A stretch of DNA of 64,000 nt from Bacteroidales bacterium UBA3297. GTDB lineage: Bacteria; Bacteroidota; Bacteroidia; Bacteroidales; Paludibacteraceae. A program made the position numbers and the translations under genes. The notes below the pieces were generated by a model. It was not told the origin of the DNA. It made no database searches and saw only the letters and a list, made by a program, of their open reading frames with translations. Location of the stretch: assembly GCA_002362105.1 (NCBI GenBank), contig DETD01000030.1, positions 9,054-73,053 of the forward strand, given 5' to 3'. Of the stretch, positions 52,662 to 61,893 are shown piece after piece; the first letter of the stretch is position 1; each line of letters begins with the position of its first letter.

Positions 52662-52832
52662 ATGAAAAGAACATTCCAACCCTCTATCAAGAAGAGAAAG
52701 AACAAGCACGGTTTCCGTGAAAGAATGGCGACTGCAAACGGTCGTCGCGTTTTGGCTTCTCGTCGTGCACACGGTCGCAAGAAGTTGACAGTTAGCGATG
52801 AAATCGCAGTTCGCTTGCACGCTCACCGTTAA
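52662..52832 (+). CDS. rpmH: 50S ribosomal protein L34
   Basis: The 56-residue protein reads MKRTFQPSIKKRKNKHGFRE, then RMATANGRRVLASRRAHGRK, an unmistakable L34. It carries a short extra tail (SDEIAVRLHAHR) beyond the usual end. There is no dnaA or rnpA next to it, unlike the classic origin-region arrangement. A strong terminator follows. Confidence 0.97.
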   Translation: MKRTFQPSIKKRKNKHGFRERMATANGRRVLASRRAHGRKKLTVSDEIAVRLHAHR

Positions 52833-52857
52833 TAGTGTGCTTGTGTTCGCACAAAAG

Positions 52858-52899
52858 GGGTGTGTCAAAAGTAATTTTGATACATCCTTTTCTTTTTTT
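52858..52899 (+). terminator. Terminator after rpmH
   Basis: A 13-bp stem with two G-T pairs (52858-52870 with 52875-52887) and loop GTAA is followed by TTTTCTTTTTTT. Confidence 0.85.
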
Positions 52900-52942
52900 G
52901 ACTACGTCTAGTTTTACATTGAAATAAAGCTTTTAGATATAA

Positions 52943-54040
52943 ATGGCAAAAGAAAAAGTAATCCTTACCGGCGACCGTCCGACCGGTAAGTTGCATATCG
53001 GCCACTATGTTGGCTCGCTCCGTCGCCGCGTTGAGTTGCAGAACTCAGGCGAATTCGACAAAATCTTCATTATGATTGCCGATGCCCAGGCGCTGACCGA
53101 CAATGCCGACAACCCAGAGAAAATCCGCCAAAATGTGATTGAAGTTGCGCTCGACTACCTGTCTGCCGGTCTCGACCCTGAAAAGTGCAATATCTTTATT
53201 CAGAGCGCGGTGCCAGAACTGACCGAGTTGGCGTTCTACTATATGAACTTGGTAACCGTGTCGCGTGTACAGCGTAACCCAACGGTAAAGACGGAAATAC
53301 AGATGCGTAATTTCGAGGCAAACATTCCAACCGGTTTCTTCTGTTACCCTATCTCGCAGGCAGCCGACATCACTTTGTTCCATGGAACCACTGTTCCTGC
53401 CGGTGAAGACCAGAAGCCAATGATTGAGTTGACTAACGAGATTGTACGCCGTTTTAACAATATCTATGGTGAAACGTTAGATGAATGCCAGATTCTGCTT
53501 CCGCAGACTGCTGCTTGTCTGCGTTTGCCAGGCACCGACGGCAAGGCCAAGATGTCGAAATCGCTGGGTAACTGTATTTTCTTGTCTGACTCTGCCAAAG
53601 AGTTGAAGACCAAGGTCAACTCGATGTATACCGACCCAGAGCACATCCACATTGAGCAACCTGGCCACTTAGAAGGCAACACCGTGTTCACCTATCTCGA
53701 CGCTTTTGCTACCGACGACGATTTTGTGAAATTCTTGCCCGACTACAAGAACCTGCAAGAGTTGAAAGACCACTATACCCGTGGCGGTCTTGGCGACGGC
53801 ACCTGCAAGAAGTTCTTGCTGAATGTGTTGAACGACCGTTTAGAGCCTATACGTAACCGCCGTAAAGAGTTGGAAAAAGATATTCCAGCCGTCTACGAGG
53901 TGCTGAAGCGCGGTACTGAGGCGGCCCGCGAGGTTGCGGCGAAGACTATTGCCGAAGTGCGCCACGCTATGCGTATTGACTATTTCGACGATAAAGAGCT
54001 TATTGCCGAGCAGGCAAAGCGTTTCGCAGCTCAAAAATAA
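52943..54040 (+). CDS. trpS: Tryptophan--tRNA ligase
   Basis: The 365-residue class I synthetase has HIGH (18-21, GKLHIGHYVGSL), QSAVPELTELAF and KMSKS in KAKMSKSLGN. It charges tRNA-Trp. It has no visible promoter of its own, although the rpmH terminator lies only about 44 bp upstream. A terminator follows the stop. Confidence 0.96.
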   Translation: MAKEKVILTGDRPTGKLHIGHYVGSLRRRVELQNSGEFDKIFIMIADAQALTDNADNPEKIRQNVIEVALDYLSAGLDPEKCNIFIQSAVPELTELAFYYMNLVTVSRVQRNPTVKTEIQMRNFEANIPTGFFCYPISQAADITLFHGTTVPAGEDQKPMIELTNEIVRRFNNIYGETLDECQILLPQTAACLRLPGTDGKAKMSKSLGNCIFLSDSAKELKTKVNSMYTDPEHIHIEQPGHLEGNTVFTYLDAFATDDDFVKFLPDYKNLQELKDHYTRGGLGDGTCKKFLLNVLNDRLEPIRNRRKELEKDIPAVYEVLKRGTEAAREVAAKTIAEVRHAMRIDYFDDKELIAEQAKRFAAQK

Positions 54041-54063
54041 CGCTGAACAGAACCTTATAGGAA

Positions 54064-54092
54064 GGGATAGGTCTTGCACTTATCCCTTTTTT
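54064..54092 (+). terminator. Terminator after trpS
   Basis: GGGATA (54064-54069) pairs with TATCCC (54081-54086), then six T. Confidence 0.75.
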
Positions 54093-54147
54093 GTCTTCTT
54101 TTCTCGCAAAAAGTTTCCAAAAACGGAAATTGGGCAACAAAATTTGT

Positions 54148-54155
54148 TACCTTTG
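54148..54155 (+). promoter_or_regulatory. -7 promoter box of the structured RNA candidate
   Basis: TACCTTTG fits TAnnTTTG exactly. It stands directly before the hairpin-rich stretch and far (nearly 300 bp) from the next ATG. Confidence 0.5.
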
Positions 54156-54156
54156 T

Positions 54157-54284
54157 AAAAGGATGGGCCATTGGCCCTGCCAATATAAAATGATATAAGA
54201 TGGGAACTTCCGGGTTCCTGTTATTTATATAACATTACATTAACAATAACTGGATGGGGACCTGTGAAGGCCCCCATTCCTTTT
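54157..54284 (+). ncRNA. Candidate structured RNA, about 128 nt
   Basis: There is no gene in 54041-54448, yet this part is full of stems. AAAAGGA (54157-54163) and TGGG (54164-54167) can pair with CCCA and TCCTTTT near the 3' end (54273-54284). Local hairpins are ATTGGC/GCCAAT, GGAAC/GTTCC, TGTTAT/ATAACA and ATGGGG (54254-54259) with CCCCAT (54272-54277) followed by TTCCTTTT. The last competes with the terminal stem and resembles a terminator. With a promoter box at the 5' end it looks like an independent small RNA, possibly 6S-like or a Bacteroidales-specific motif. It lacks the SRP RNA core. Boundaries are estimates. Confidence 0.45.
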
Positions 54285-54393
54285 GAGATAGAAGTCTGTT
54301 TTTACCGTTTTAGTGCTTGTGGGCTAGCCACTTGAACCAGAATTAGTTGGATAGCGACAAATATTTGGAAAATTTGATACACCCGTCACAAAA

Positions 54394-54430
54394 AGTATTG
54401 TATATTTACTCTTATTATAACTACAATACT
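54394..54430. promoter_or_regulatory. Inverted repeat before the GLYK-like kinase gene
   Basis: AGTATTGTA (54394-54402) and TACAATACT (54422-54430) are perfect 9-bp arms separated by 19 bp, ending 18 bp before the ATG. It could be an operator or a leader stem. TTTG at 54373-54376 may be the -33 element. Confidence 0.4.
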
Positions 54431-54448
54431 ATACAAATATAGGGGCCT

Positions 54449-55348
54449 ATGGAACAAGACGTACTACATCAACTAAGAAAGCACTTTTCCGAGAAACTTC
54501 GCGAACTGATGTTGGGTGAAGAACTTTTGGAGGACCTTGAACGCGTGTACCTGCCATTAGCGGAAATGATTGCCATAGGACTCGACACTACCAATATGCA
54601 GATTATTGGTGTAAATGGTGCGCAGGGGGCTGGAAAGACCTCGTTTTGCGCGCTGATGAAGCTGGTGTTGGAAGACGCTTACGGCTTGAAAGTGTTGAGT
54701 ATAAGCATTGACGACCTCTACCTGTCGAGAAACGACCGTGAAAAATTGGCTCAAACAATACATCCGCTGTTTATTACACGCGGTGTCCCGGGTACGCATT
54801 ATGTGCAGAAGGGTATCGACCTGTTTAATACGCTGGCCAATGCCGCTCCGACCGATGCGACCCCTATCCCACGCTTTAATAAGGCGATGGACGACGTTTA
54901 CCCCGAAAGCGAGTGGGACCGTTTTGTGGGACGCCCCGATGTTATTTTGTTCGACGGATGGTTTATGGGAGCGGTCGAGCAACCGCTGGCCGATTTGCTC
55001 CAGCCTGTGAACGAACTGGAAGAGAAGGAAGATAAAGAGGCTATTTGGCGTACCTACGTCAACTTGCAGTTGAAAACTGAATACAACCGCCTGTTCGACT
55101 GTCTTAACCTGTTGGTTATGTTGCAGGTGCCTTCGTTCGAGAAGGTGTATGAGTGGCGCGCGCTGCAGGAAGAGAAACTCCGCATCTCGACAAAAGGGCA
55201 GAACCACTTGCGCGTGATGAACGACGAGGAACTCCGCCGCTTTATCTCGCACTACGAACGGTTGACCCGGTGGATGCTGAAAGACCTGCCAGACAGGGCC
55301 GATGTGCTTTTTGCCGTGAACAACGACCACCGCATCTGTCTTCCATAA
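54449..55348 (+). CDS. P-loop kinase, D-glycerate 3-kinase (GLYK)-like
   Basis: The 299-residue protein has Walker A GAQGAGKT (57-64), then SISIDDLYLSRNDREKLAQT, HPLFITRGVPGTHY and VILFDGWFMG. This order matches plant glycerate kinase GLYK and yeast Tda10, members of the uridine-kinase-like P-loop group. Glycerate as substrate is inference. It is followed by comM after 32 bp, and an inverted repeat precedes it. Confidence 0.8.
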   Translation: MEQDVLHQLRKHFSEKLRELMLGEELLEDLERVYLPLAEMIAIGLDTTNMQIIGVNGAQGAGKTSFCALMKLVLEDAYGLKVLSISIDDLYLSRNDREKLAQTIHPLFITRGVPGTHYVQKGIDLFNTLANAAPTDATPIPRFNKAMDDVYPESEWDRFVGRPDVILFDGWFMGAVEQPLADLLQPVNELEEKEDKEAIWRTYVNLQLKTEYNRLFDCLNLLVMLQVPSFEKVYEWRALQEEKLRISTKGQNHLRVMNDEELRRFISHYERLTRWMLKDLPDRADVLFAVNNDHRICLP

Positions 55349-55380
55349 AACAACAATAAAAACCTAAATAAGCCTTGCCT

Positions 55381-56922
55381 ATGCTAGTAAAAGTCTTTGG
55401 TGCAGCCGTACACGGAGTTGAGGCCACCACCATAACGATAGAGGTGAATGTTGGGGGCGGTATGCCTGCATTTGCCTTGGTTGGCCTGCCCGACAACGCT
55501 GTTAGGGAGAGTTACGAGCGTGTGCGTTCGGCTCTTTCTTTCAACAAGAATGCCTTTCCGGCTGGACGTATTATTGTGAATATGGCACCAGCCGACATCA
55601 GAAAGGAAGGGGCGGCCTACGATTTGCCACTGGCGGTGGGACTAGCTGCGGCAAACAACCAGATTAAAGCCGAGCGGCTTGAACGCTTTATGCTGATGGG
55701 CGAGCTCTCGCTCGACGGCACTCTGCAACCTATAAGGGGTGTTCTGCCTATTGCCATACAGGCTCGTGCCGAGGGGTTTGAAGGACTGGTTGTGCCTAAA
55801 CAGAACGCGCGTGAGGCGGCTGTAGTTAACAAACTGAAGGTTTTCGGTGCCGAAAAGTTGGCCGACGTCTTAGACTTTATGAACGGAAACGACACTATGG
55901 AGCAAACCATTGTCGACACCCGTAAGGAGTTTTATGCCCACGTCGACCAGTTCGATATGGACTTTTACGATGTGAAGGGTCAGGAAGAGGTGAAGCGTGC
56001 TTTCGAGGTGGCTGCGGCAGGTGGACACAACATCATTATGGTGGGGCCTCCGGGTGCCGGTAAGAGTATGATGGCTAAACGTATCTCCACCATCCTTCCC
56101 CCTTTTTCGCTGCAAGAGTCGCTCGAAACCACAAAAATTCATTCTGTGGCCGGACTCATCGGCCGCAACACTTCGCTGATGACGCAGCGTCCGTTCCGTA
56201 GTCCGCACCACACGATATCTGATGTGGCCCTTATTGGCGGAGGCAGTAATCCGAAGCCGGGCGAAATAAGTCTGGCCCACAATGGAGTGCTTTTTCTTGA
56301 CGAACTACCCGAATTCAAGCGTCAGGTTCTAGAAGTGATGCGCCAGCCGCTCGAAGACCGCCAGATAAGCATCAGCCGCTCGAAAATGTCGGTTACTTAT
56401 CCGGCTTCTTTTATGCTGGTGGCGAGTATGAATCCCTGCCCGTGCGGCTATTACAACCACCCCACACGCGAATGTGTGTGTTCGCCAGGAGCTGTGCAAC
56501 GCTACCTCAGCAAAATTAGTGGTCCGCTTCTCGACCGCATCGACATACAGGTTGAAATTGTGCCCGTACCTTTCGAAAAATTGGCGGAACGGAGTAAGGG
56601 AGAATCGAGTGCTGATATCCGCGAACGCGTGGTTAAAGCCCGGCAAATACAGCAAGAACGATACAGAGACGAAGAGCACATCCACTGCAATGCCCAGATG
56701 AACAGCCGCCTTTTACAGAAATACGCCCGACTCGACAAAGAATGCACCGACACCCTACGTACCGCCATGGAGCGTTTCAGCCTCAGCGCACGCGCCTACG
56801 ACCGCATCTTGAAGGTGGCCCGTACCATTGCCGACCTCGATGGAGCTGAAAGCATCCAGTTCCCACACATCAGTGAAGCCATCGGCTACCGAAACCTCGA
56901 TAGAGAAGGGTGGGGAACGTAA
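55381..56922 (+). CDS. comM: YifB/ComM family Mg-chelatase-like AAA ATPase
   Basis: The 513-residue protein has an N-terminal Lon-protease-like fold (GGGMPAFALVGLPDNAVRES), Walker A GPPGAGKS (222-229), LFLDELPEF and the zinc-like PCPCGYYNHPTRECVCS. The Mg_chelatase C-terminal domain ends RNLDREG. ComM is a hexameric helicase that extends heteroduplex during natural transformation; here it may act in general recombination. ATG 55381 is preferred over an upstream TTG. A very strong terminator follows. Confidence 0.95.
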   Translation: MLVKVFGAAVHGVEATTITIEVNVGGGMPAFALVGLPDNAVRESYERVRSALSFNKNAFPAGRIIVNMAPADIRKEGAAYDLPLAVGLAAANNQIKAERLERFMLMGELSLDGTLQPIRGVLPIAIQARAEGFEGLVVPKQNAREAAVVNKLKVFGAEKLADVLDFMNGNDTMEQTIVDTRKEFYAHVDQFDMDFYDVKGQEEVKRAFEVAAAGGHNIIMVGPPGAGKSMMAKRISTILPPFSLQESLETTKIHSVAGLIGRNTSLMTQRPFRSPHHTISDVALIGGGSNPKPGEISLAHNGVLFLDELPEFKRQVLEVMRQPLEDRQISISRSKMSVTYPASFMLVASMNPCPCGYYNHPTRECVCSPGAVQRYLSKISGPLLDRIDIQVEIVPVPFEKLAERSKGESSADIRERVVKARQIQQERYRDEEHIHCNAQMNSRLLQKYARLDKECTDTLRTAMERFSLSARAYDRILKVARTIADLDGAESIQFPHISEAIGYRNLDREGWGT

Positions 56923-56929
56923 AGAAATA

Positions 56930-56975
56930 GTAAAGGCTACCAGTTTGTATTTCAAACAGGTAGCCTTTACTTTTT
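56930..56975 (+). terminator. Strong terminator after comM
   Basis: GTAAAGGCTACC-A-GTTTG pairs with CAAAC-A-GGTAGCCTTTAC: 17 bp with one internal A-A mismatch and loop TATTT, then five T. Confidence 0.9.
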
Positions 56976-57005
56976 CAGAAAGTTTGTACGACAAACCAGC
57001 ACGTA

Positions 57006-57182
57006 CTATTTTGATATAGAATAAAAGTCCAACCTAACCGTTTCGTATGATCTGATTTTTTTATTCCCAATCGTTGCAGGGTTCCATTTCTTCAGTTGTT
57101 TTACAATTCGAATCGCTTCTTTTTCTAATTCCTTACCTGCCCCCATTTCGATTGTTTCATCCGATTTGGTAGCCTTCGCGGT
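57006..57182 (-). pseudogene. TonB C-terminal-domain-like remnant after the Sel1 gene
   Basis: Directly after the TAA of the Sel1-repeat gene, in the same frame, 58 more codons stay open to a TAG. They read KELEKEAIRIVKQLKKWNPA and IRSYETVRLDFY, like the end of TonB-C domains (EAxRVVKxxPKWxPA..., then a final beta strand). It has no start codon of its own. Either the Sel1 gene once encoded this tail and gained a stop, or a neighbouring gene was deleted except for its 3' end. Confidence 0.45.
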
Positions 57183-59285
57183 TTAAGAGAAACCGTAATC
57201 CTCAGAACTAACACCTGCCAACTCCTTGTTTTTGAAGCCAATGGCAATACCATGCTCCTCGTCGCACTGGCACTCGCCAGCAAGAGAAATTTCAGGGTCA
57301 TCGTCATATTCAGCAGAATGTTCGGTTCTCAAATAAATTTTGCTAATGTCCAACTCATCGAGAAGGTCTTCTCTCCCTATTTGCTTGTCGCTCCACATAT
57401 CGTACGTGATGTTGCAATAATTTACCACACCATCTGCAATACTTTCTGTATTGAGTTCATTGGTGAGCCATAAAAGGAGTTGAACTTCCTTATCGGTCAG
57501 TTTTCCATCACGGACAGCTTCATCTTCCGCCTCTTCATATTCATAAAGTGCACGGCGGACATCAAGTGCTTCCAAAAAACCGAACAAATTCATATAGGCG
57601 GTATCGCCCACATACCACTGGGTTTTGGTACGACTGGCAACCACATCAGCGTAATTATAAACTACAGACACGCTGGCTATCTGCACATCGCCATCTGAAA
57701 GGATGGCAGAAATGTTTTGTCCGTCCCATGCCTTTTTACACTCCCATCCGTAGTTGCCTTCTCGGTCAATGCAAAGTACAGTGGGGATGATTTCGTTGTC
57801 TTTCTCCCCATTGGCTTTTTTGTATATTTCTTTAGCCCTTTTTTGAACGGCGTTGTAAAAATCCGTTTCTTTCTTGCGGTACTCAGCAAAGGCTTTCCGC
57901 TGGGCCTCGGTAAATTTTTCCTCCGCAGTGCTAGACAATTTGAGTTTCAGCTCAGTTTGCTTGCCATTGAAGTTGGCTGTTATTTTCCCCTTCCAGGTTT
58001 TCTTCCCATCGTGAATGAGTCGGCCGAAATCTTCATCCTTTCTTACGGCCACGTCTTTAGGCTCTACAGCCCCCGACTCGTAAAGCCTGTCTAAATCGGC
58101 TCTAGCCTGACTGTGGTGGTTTTTTGCTGCCCTGTTGTACCAATCAGCCGCAACTTCAAGGTCGGCATCCACACCATATCCGTTTTCATAGATTTCGCCC
58201 ATCCTCCACTGGGCATCTTTAGTAGTACGGTGGTGCACATCACCTTCTGCCGCTTTTTTGAACCACTCAATCGCCTTTTCGTTATCTTCAGGTACGCCAT
58301 TCCCCCAATAGTAATGCTCGGCTAAATAGTAAGCCGATTCTGTGTCCCCCTGTTCGGCAGCTTTCGTTAACCACATGGCGCCCAGCTCGTAGTTTTGTGG
58401 CACACCATCGGCACCCTCGTCAAAGAATCGTCCTAAACGGTGTTGTGCGTCAGCATTGCCCTGATTTGCAGATTTAGTCATCCATTCTATATAATTTTCA
58501 TAGCTTTGGTCCACAATTTTACCCTCATAGTAATAATAGGCAACCTCTTTCTGCGCTTTAGCATGTCCTTGTTCTGCTGCTTTGGTAAACCATTCAAAGG
58601 CCGTTTTATTGTCAGATTTTTTCCATTTATAGTAGCTACCTAATTCATATTGGGCATTTGCGTCGCCTTGTTCGGCCTGCATTCTGAGGGCTTGTTGCTT
58701 GTCTTTTATCCCAGTGCTCGTGTTGTTACCAGTTTTTAAGCCATTTGTTTCCACCTCTTTTTGTGTTGGCAGAAAAGTCTTGTAGTGATTCACTGCTGGA
58801 ATAGCCTGTTTACAGCCGTTGGCCACCGCTTTTTCCGCCCATTCCAAAGCCTTTTTGTAGTCTTTTTCCACACCTTTTCCCCATCCGTAACAACCGCTCA
58901 GGTAGAATTGCGCAATCGCGTTTCCCTGCTCAGCATTCTGAAGGTATAGTGCCGCTGCTTTTTTCTCGTCTTTTTCCACACCGAAGCCATGCTCATAATG
59001 CCAACCCAACTGGTTTATGGCCTCGGCCTGCCCTTGTTCAGCTGCCAGTTGGCTCCATTTAACTGCCTCCTGGTAGTTTTGTTTTGTCACGTAAATCAAT
59101 GCGGTATAATACTGTCCGTCCTTATCGCCTTGTTCGGCCGATTTCAAATACCATTTGAGCGATTCGTCGTAGTTTTTTCTAACACCGATACCTTGGAAAT
59201 AGCAGTTGCCCAGTTGATTTCGGGCCGTAACGTCACCCTGTTCGGCGAGTTTTGTAAGTTCTTCAATGTTAGCTTGAGTTTCCAT
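57183..59285 (-). CDS. Sel1-repeat protein with DUF6985-like C-terminal region
   Basis: The 700-residue protein has about ten Sel1-like repeats in two blocks (about 5-165 and 195-395): units such as AEQGDVTARNQLGNCYFQG and ENGYGVDADLEVAADWYNR, forming a helical solenoid for protein binding. From about 430 to 700 a different domain reads WKGKITANFNGKQ, FTEAQRKAFAEYRK and DREGNYGWEC; I compare it weakly to DUF6985. No signal peptide is present, so it is probably cytosolic. Such proteins can be signalling scaffolds or immunity-type proteins. A -7 box lies 32 bp upstream. Confidence 0.7.
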   Translation of the reverse strand: METQANIEELTKLAEQGDVTARNQLGNCYFQGIGVRKNYDESLKWYLKSAEQGDKDGQYYTALIYVTKQNYQEAVKWSQLAAEQGQAEAINQLGWHYEHGFGVEKDEKKAAALYLQNAEQGNAIAQFYLSGCYGWGKGVEKDYKKALEWAEKAVANGCKQAIPAVNHYKTFLPTQKEVETNGLKTGNNTSTGIKDKQQALRMQAEQGDANAQYELGSYYKWKKSDNKTAFEWFTKAAEQGHAKAQKEVAYYYYEGKIVDQSYENYIEWMTKSANQGNADAQHRLGRFFDEGADGVPQNYELGAMWLTKAAEQGDTESAYYLAEHYYWGNGVPEDNEKAIEWFKKAAEGDVHHRTTKDAQWRMGEIYENGYGVDADLEVAADWYNRAAKNHHSQARADLDRLYESGAVEPKDVAVRKDEDFGRLIHDGKKTWKGKITANFNGKQTELKLKLSSTAEEKFTEAQRKAFAEYRKKETDFYNAVQKRAKEIYKKANGEKDNEIIPTVLCIDREGNYGWECKKAWDGQNISAILSDGDVQIASVSVVYNYADVVASRTKTQWYVGDTAYMNLFGFLEALDVRRALYEYEEAEDEAVRDGKLTDKEVQLLLWLTNELNTESIADGVVNYCNITYDMWSDKQIGREDLLDELDISKIYLRTEHSAEYDDDPEISLAGECQCDEEHGIAIGFKNKELAGVSSEDYGFS

Positions 59286-59316
59286 AATATGTTTATGTAT
59301 TTGTTATTTATTGAAA

Positions 59317-59324
59317 CAAAAGTA
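59317..59324 (-). promoter_or_regulatory. -7 promoter box of the Sel1 gene
   Basis: TACTTTTG on the minus strand, 31 bp before the ATG; the -33 region reads TTTC. Confidence 0.45.
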
Positions 59325-59412
59325 GGGGAAAATAGTATACGAGAAAAGAGCGAATATGACACAATAGTAAGCAGAATAGTATATATGTGTTTTGGCTTAA
59401 CCTGCATATATA

Positions 59413-59451
59413 GAAAAACAAGCCCCATAGTTTTTTAACCATGGGGCTTGT
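59413..59451 (-). terminator. Terminator after the GH94 gene
   Basis: ACAAGCCCCAT (59418-59428) pairs with ATGGGGCTTGT (59441-59451); on the minus strand it ends in TTTTTC, 26 bp after the stop. Confidence 0.8.
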
Positions 59452-59476
59452 TCTGTTATTAGTGGTAACGTGGGTA

Positions 59477-61873
59477 TTAGCCCATAACGACTTCTACCTC
59501 GTTAACATCTTTCATCTTGCTGAATGGAACAACCTGGCCGTCTACCTTTTCACCATTGATAGAGATGCTCTTGACACCTTTTTCCACTTTGTTAGGGTTC
59601 TTAACGGTGATGTTCACAATCTTGCCACGGAAGCGGCGGGTAGCAGTGAAGCCTTCCCAAGCAGGGATACATGGATCGATCTGCAAGCCGTCGTAGTCAG
59701 GACGGATACCCAAGATGTACTGTGCGGCAGTGAAGTAAGCCCACGATGCTGTACCACTCAACCAAGGGCAACGGCTTTGGCCGGCACGCATGTTGTAGGT
59801 AGAGCAAGTAGTCTGAGCGTATACGTAAGGCTCAATCTGGCGGACCTCAGCACGTTCGTTATAGTGAGCAGGGAGGTAGTTGGTGTAGTTCTTGAACGCG
59901 CGTTTACCGTGGCCAAGAATACAGTCAGCCATAATACCCCAACCCTGGGTGTGCTGGAATACAGCCGCATTTTCCTTCATACCCTTGATGAAGAGCGGAG
60001 CCTTGATAACGCTAGCCTCGGTCTTTTCGAAAGGAGGGTCGCAAAGTACCAAACCGTATTCAATAGCAAGGTGCTTTTCTACACTGTTCATAACCACTTC
60101 GGCGCGTTCGCCAGTAGCTTGGCCTGAAATAATAGCCCAGCTCTGTGGGTTGAGCCAGATGTTACCTTCTTTAATAGGGTTTTTGCTGGTACCGAAGACG
60201 TAGCCGTCTTCCTTAATTGCGCGAACATACCATTCGCCGTCCCATGCAGCCTTGTCGATGTTGGCTGTGAGGGTAGTGAGGTGTCCTTCTGCCCATTTAA
60301 CTTCCTCTGGCTTGTTGAGGCGGGTACAGATGTCGATGTAGACAGTGAGGGCATAACGCAGCTGCATTGCTACGAAGACGGTCTCACCTTTTGCACCAAG
60401 CACCAGACAGTCGTTCCAGTCGGCCTTCAAACCGCAAGGGAGGCCATTCTTGCCAAGACGGTCGAGGTTGAACTGGATGGCGCGACGGAGGTGGTCGAGA
60501 ACGGTGCCTTCACCCTTGTCGCTGTAAGGAAGAACCTTGTTATAATAGTCGAGGTTGCCGATTTCCTTAACATAAGTAGGAACAGTGTTGAACAACCACA
60601 TACAGTCGTCGGAACGGAACTCGTTTTCAGGAGTTGGGTCTTCGTGACCAGGTCTGTGGGCAAATGGTTTAACCACTGGCATTGCACCACCGTTAGAATT
60701 CTGGCCGGTAAGCATGAGCTCGAGGCGTTCAACCACTTCGGTAGGAATGTTGTGGACAACACCGAGCATATCCTGGATGGTATCGCGGTAACCCATACCG
60801 TCGCGTTCGCCACGATAGATGAGGGAAGCCGCACGGCTCCATGCATAGGTGATAAGGTTGTTGAATGGGTTCCACATGTTGATCATGCTGTTGAACGCTG
60901 CATCTGGAGTCTTAGCGCTAAGACCTTCGATACGGCCGTGCCAGTAGTCAACTACCTTTTTGTATTCGGCGTCTAGTTTGGCAGGGGTAGAAACACGTTC
61001 TGCGGCATTCTTACCTTCAACCCAAGCCTTACCAATACCAAGCACTACTGTGAATTCCTTGGTTTCGCCAGCTTCGAGCGAAAGGTCAACCTGAAGGGTT
61101 CCACAACCGTTGTCACCTTCTGTAACCGTATTACCGCACTGGCCGCGCATTACCATTTCTGGATTAGCGTAAGTGTGGTAAAGGCCGATGAACTTGTCGC
61201 GGTCGCTGTCGTAACCGGTAACTTTCGCACCAACTACACCAATGAAAGAGTGGCGGGCCTGGTCTTTGTTCTGGAAGTTTTCTGGTTCTTCAGGCATGTA
61301 AAGGTTGTTACCGTGGTCGATGAAACCGTCGGCATACGAAGTCTTGATGATATACTGGGTGTACTGCAGGTTGTTGCTGTCGTCGTGCATGTTCCAGTTT
61401 GAAGCGAACTCGGCGTAAGTGAAAGCACGAAGGTTTCTCTTCTTGCCAGAGTTGTTGGTCACTTTCACGCGCCATACCTCAAATTCAGCACCAAGTGGCA
61501 CGAAGTAAAGGGTCTCGGTCTTTATACCTGAGTATTCAGACGAGATGATGGAATAGGCTGAACCATGACGGCACTCGCTCTTGTACTGGTCGAGCGGTTT
61601 GCCTACAGGCTGCCAGCTGCCACTCCAGAAATCTTTTGTATCTACATCGTGAAGATAGATGTAGCGGCCTGGCTGGTCGTTAGGTACAGTGTTGAACTTC
61701 AAACGGAGGAAGCAACCCTGAACCGACGAGCGGAAGAAACTATAACCACCTGCGTTGTTGGTGATGATAGCGCCATAACGGGTGTCTCCTAAATAGTTAC
61801 TCCAAGATTTTGGGGTAGCTGGATTGGTGATAACGTACTCTTTGCGTTCGTCATCGAAATATCCGTACTGCAT
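59477..61873 (-). CDS. GH94 family disaccharide phosphorylase
   Basis: The 798-residue protein begins MQYGYFDDERKEYVITNPAT, with LGDTRYGAIITNNAGGYSF, the standard opening of cellobiose- and chitobiose-type GH94 enzymes. The (alpha/alpha)6 core holds KADWNDC with Asp485 and Asp488, one of which is the expected general acid. GERDGMGYRDTIQDML, LMLTGQNSNGGAMPV and GWGIMADCILGHG follow. It would phosphorolyse a beta-linked disaccharide to a sugar-1-phosphate in the cytosol, saving ATP. The glycosidic substrate cannot be settled by eye. It lies 20 bp after trpB2. Confidence 0.9.
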   Translation of the reverse strand: MQYGYFDDERKEYVITNPATPKSWSNYLGDTRYGAIITNNAGGYSFFRSSVQGCFLRLKFNTVPNDQPGRYIYLHDVDTKDFWSGSWQPVGKPLDQYKSECRHGSAYSIISSEYSGIKTETLYFVPLGAEFEVWRVKVTNNSGKKRNLRAFTYAEFASNWNMHDDSNNLQYTQYIIKTSYADGFIDHGNNLYMPEEPENFQNKDQARHSFIGVVGAKVTGYDSDRDKFIGLYHTYANPEMVMRGQCGNTVTEGDNGCGTLQVDLSLEAGETKEFTVVLGIGKAWVEGKNAAERVSTPAKLDAEYKKVVDYWHGRIEGLSAKTPDAAFNSMINMWNPFNNLITYAWSRAASLIYRGERDGMGYRDTIQDMLGVVHNIPTEVVERLELMLTGQNSNGGAMPVVKPFAHRPGHEDPTPENEFRSDDCMWLFNTVPTYVKEIGNLDYYNKVLPYSDKGEGTVLDHLRRAIQFNLDRLGKNGLPCGLKADWNDCLVLGAKGETVFVAMQLRYALTVYIDICTRLNKPEEVKWAEGHLTTLTANIDKAAWDGEWYVRAIKEDGYVFGTSKNPIKEGNIWLNPQSWAIISGQATGERAEVVMNSVEKHLAIEYGLVLCDPPFEKTEASVIKAPLFIKGMKENAAVFQHTQGWGIMADCILGHGKRAFKNYTNYLPAHYNERAEVRQIEPYVYAQTTCSTYNMRAGQSRCPWLSGTASWAYFTAAQYILGIRPDYDGLQIDPCIPAWEGFTATRRFRGKIVNITVKNPNKVEKGVKSISINGEKVDGQVVPFSKMKDVNEVEVVMG

Positions 61874-61893
61874 AAATTGTCTTTATTTTTGTT

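Noticed and set aside
54157..54284. Signal recognition particle RNA
   Set aside because: The conserved GGAAG-loop core of SRP RNA is missing.
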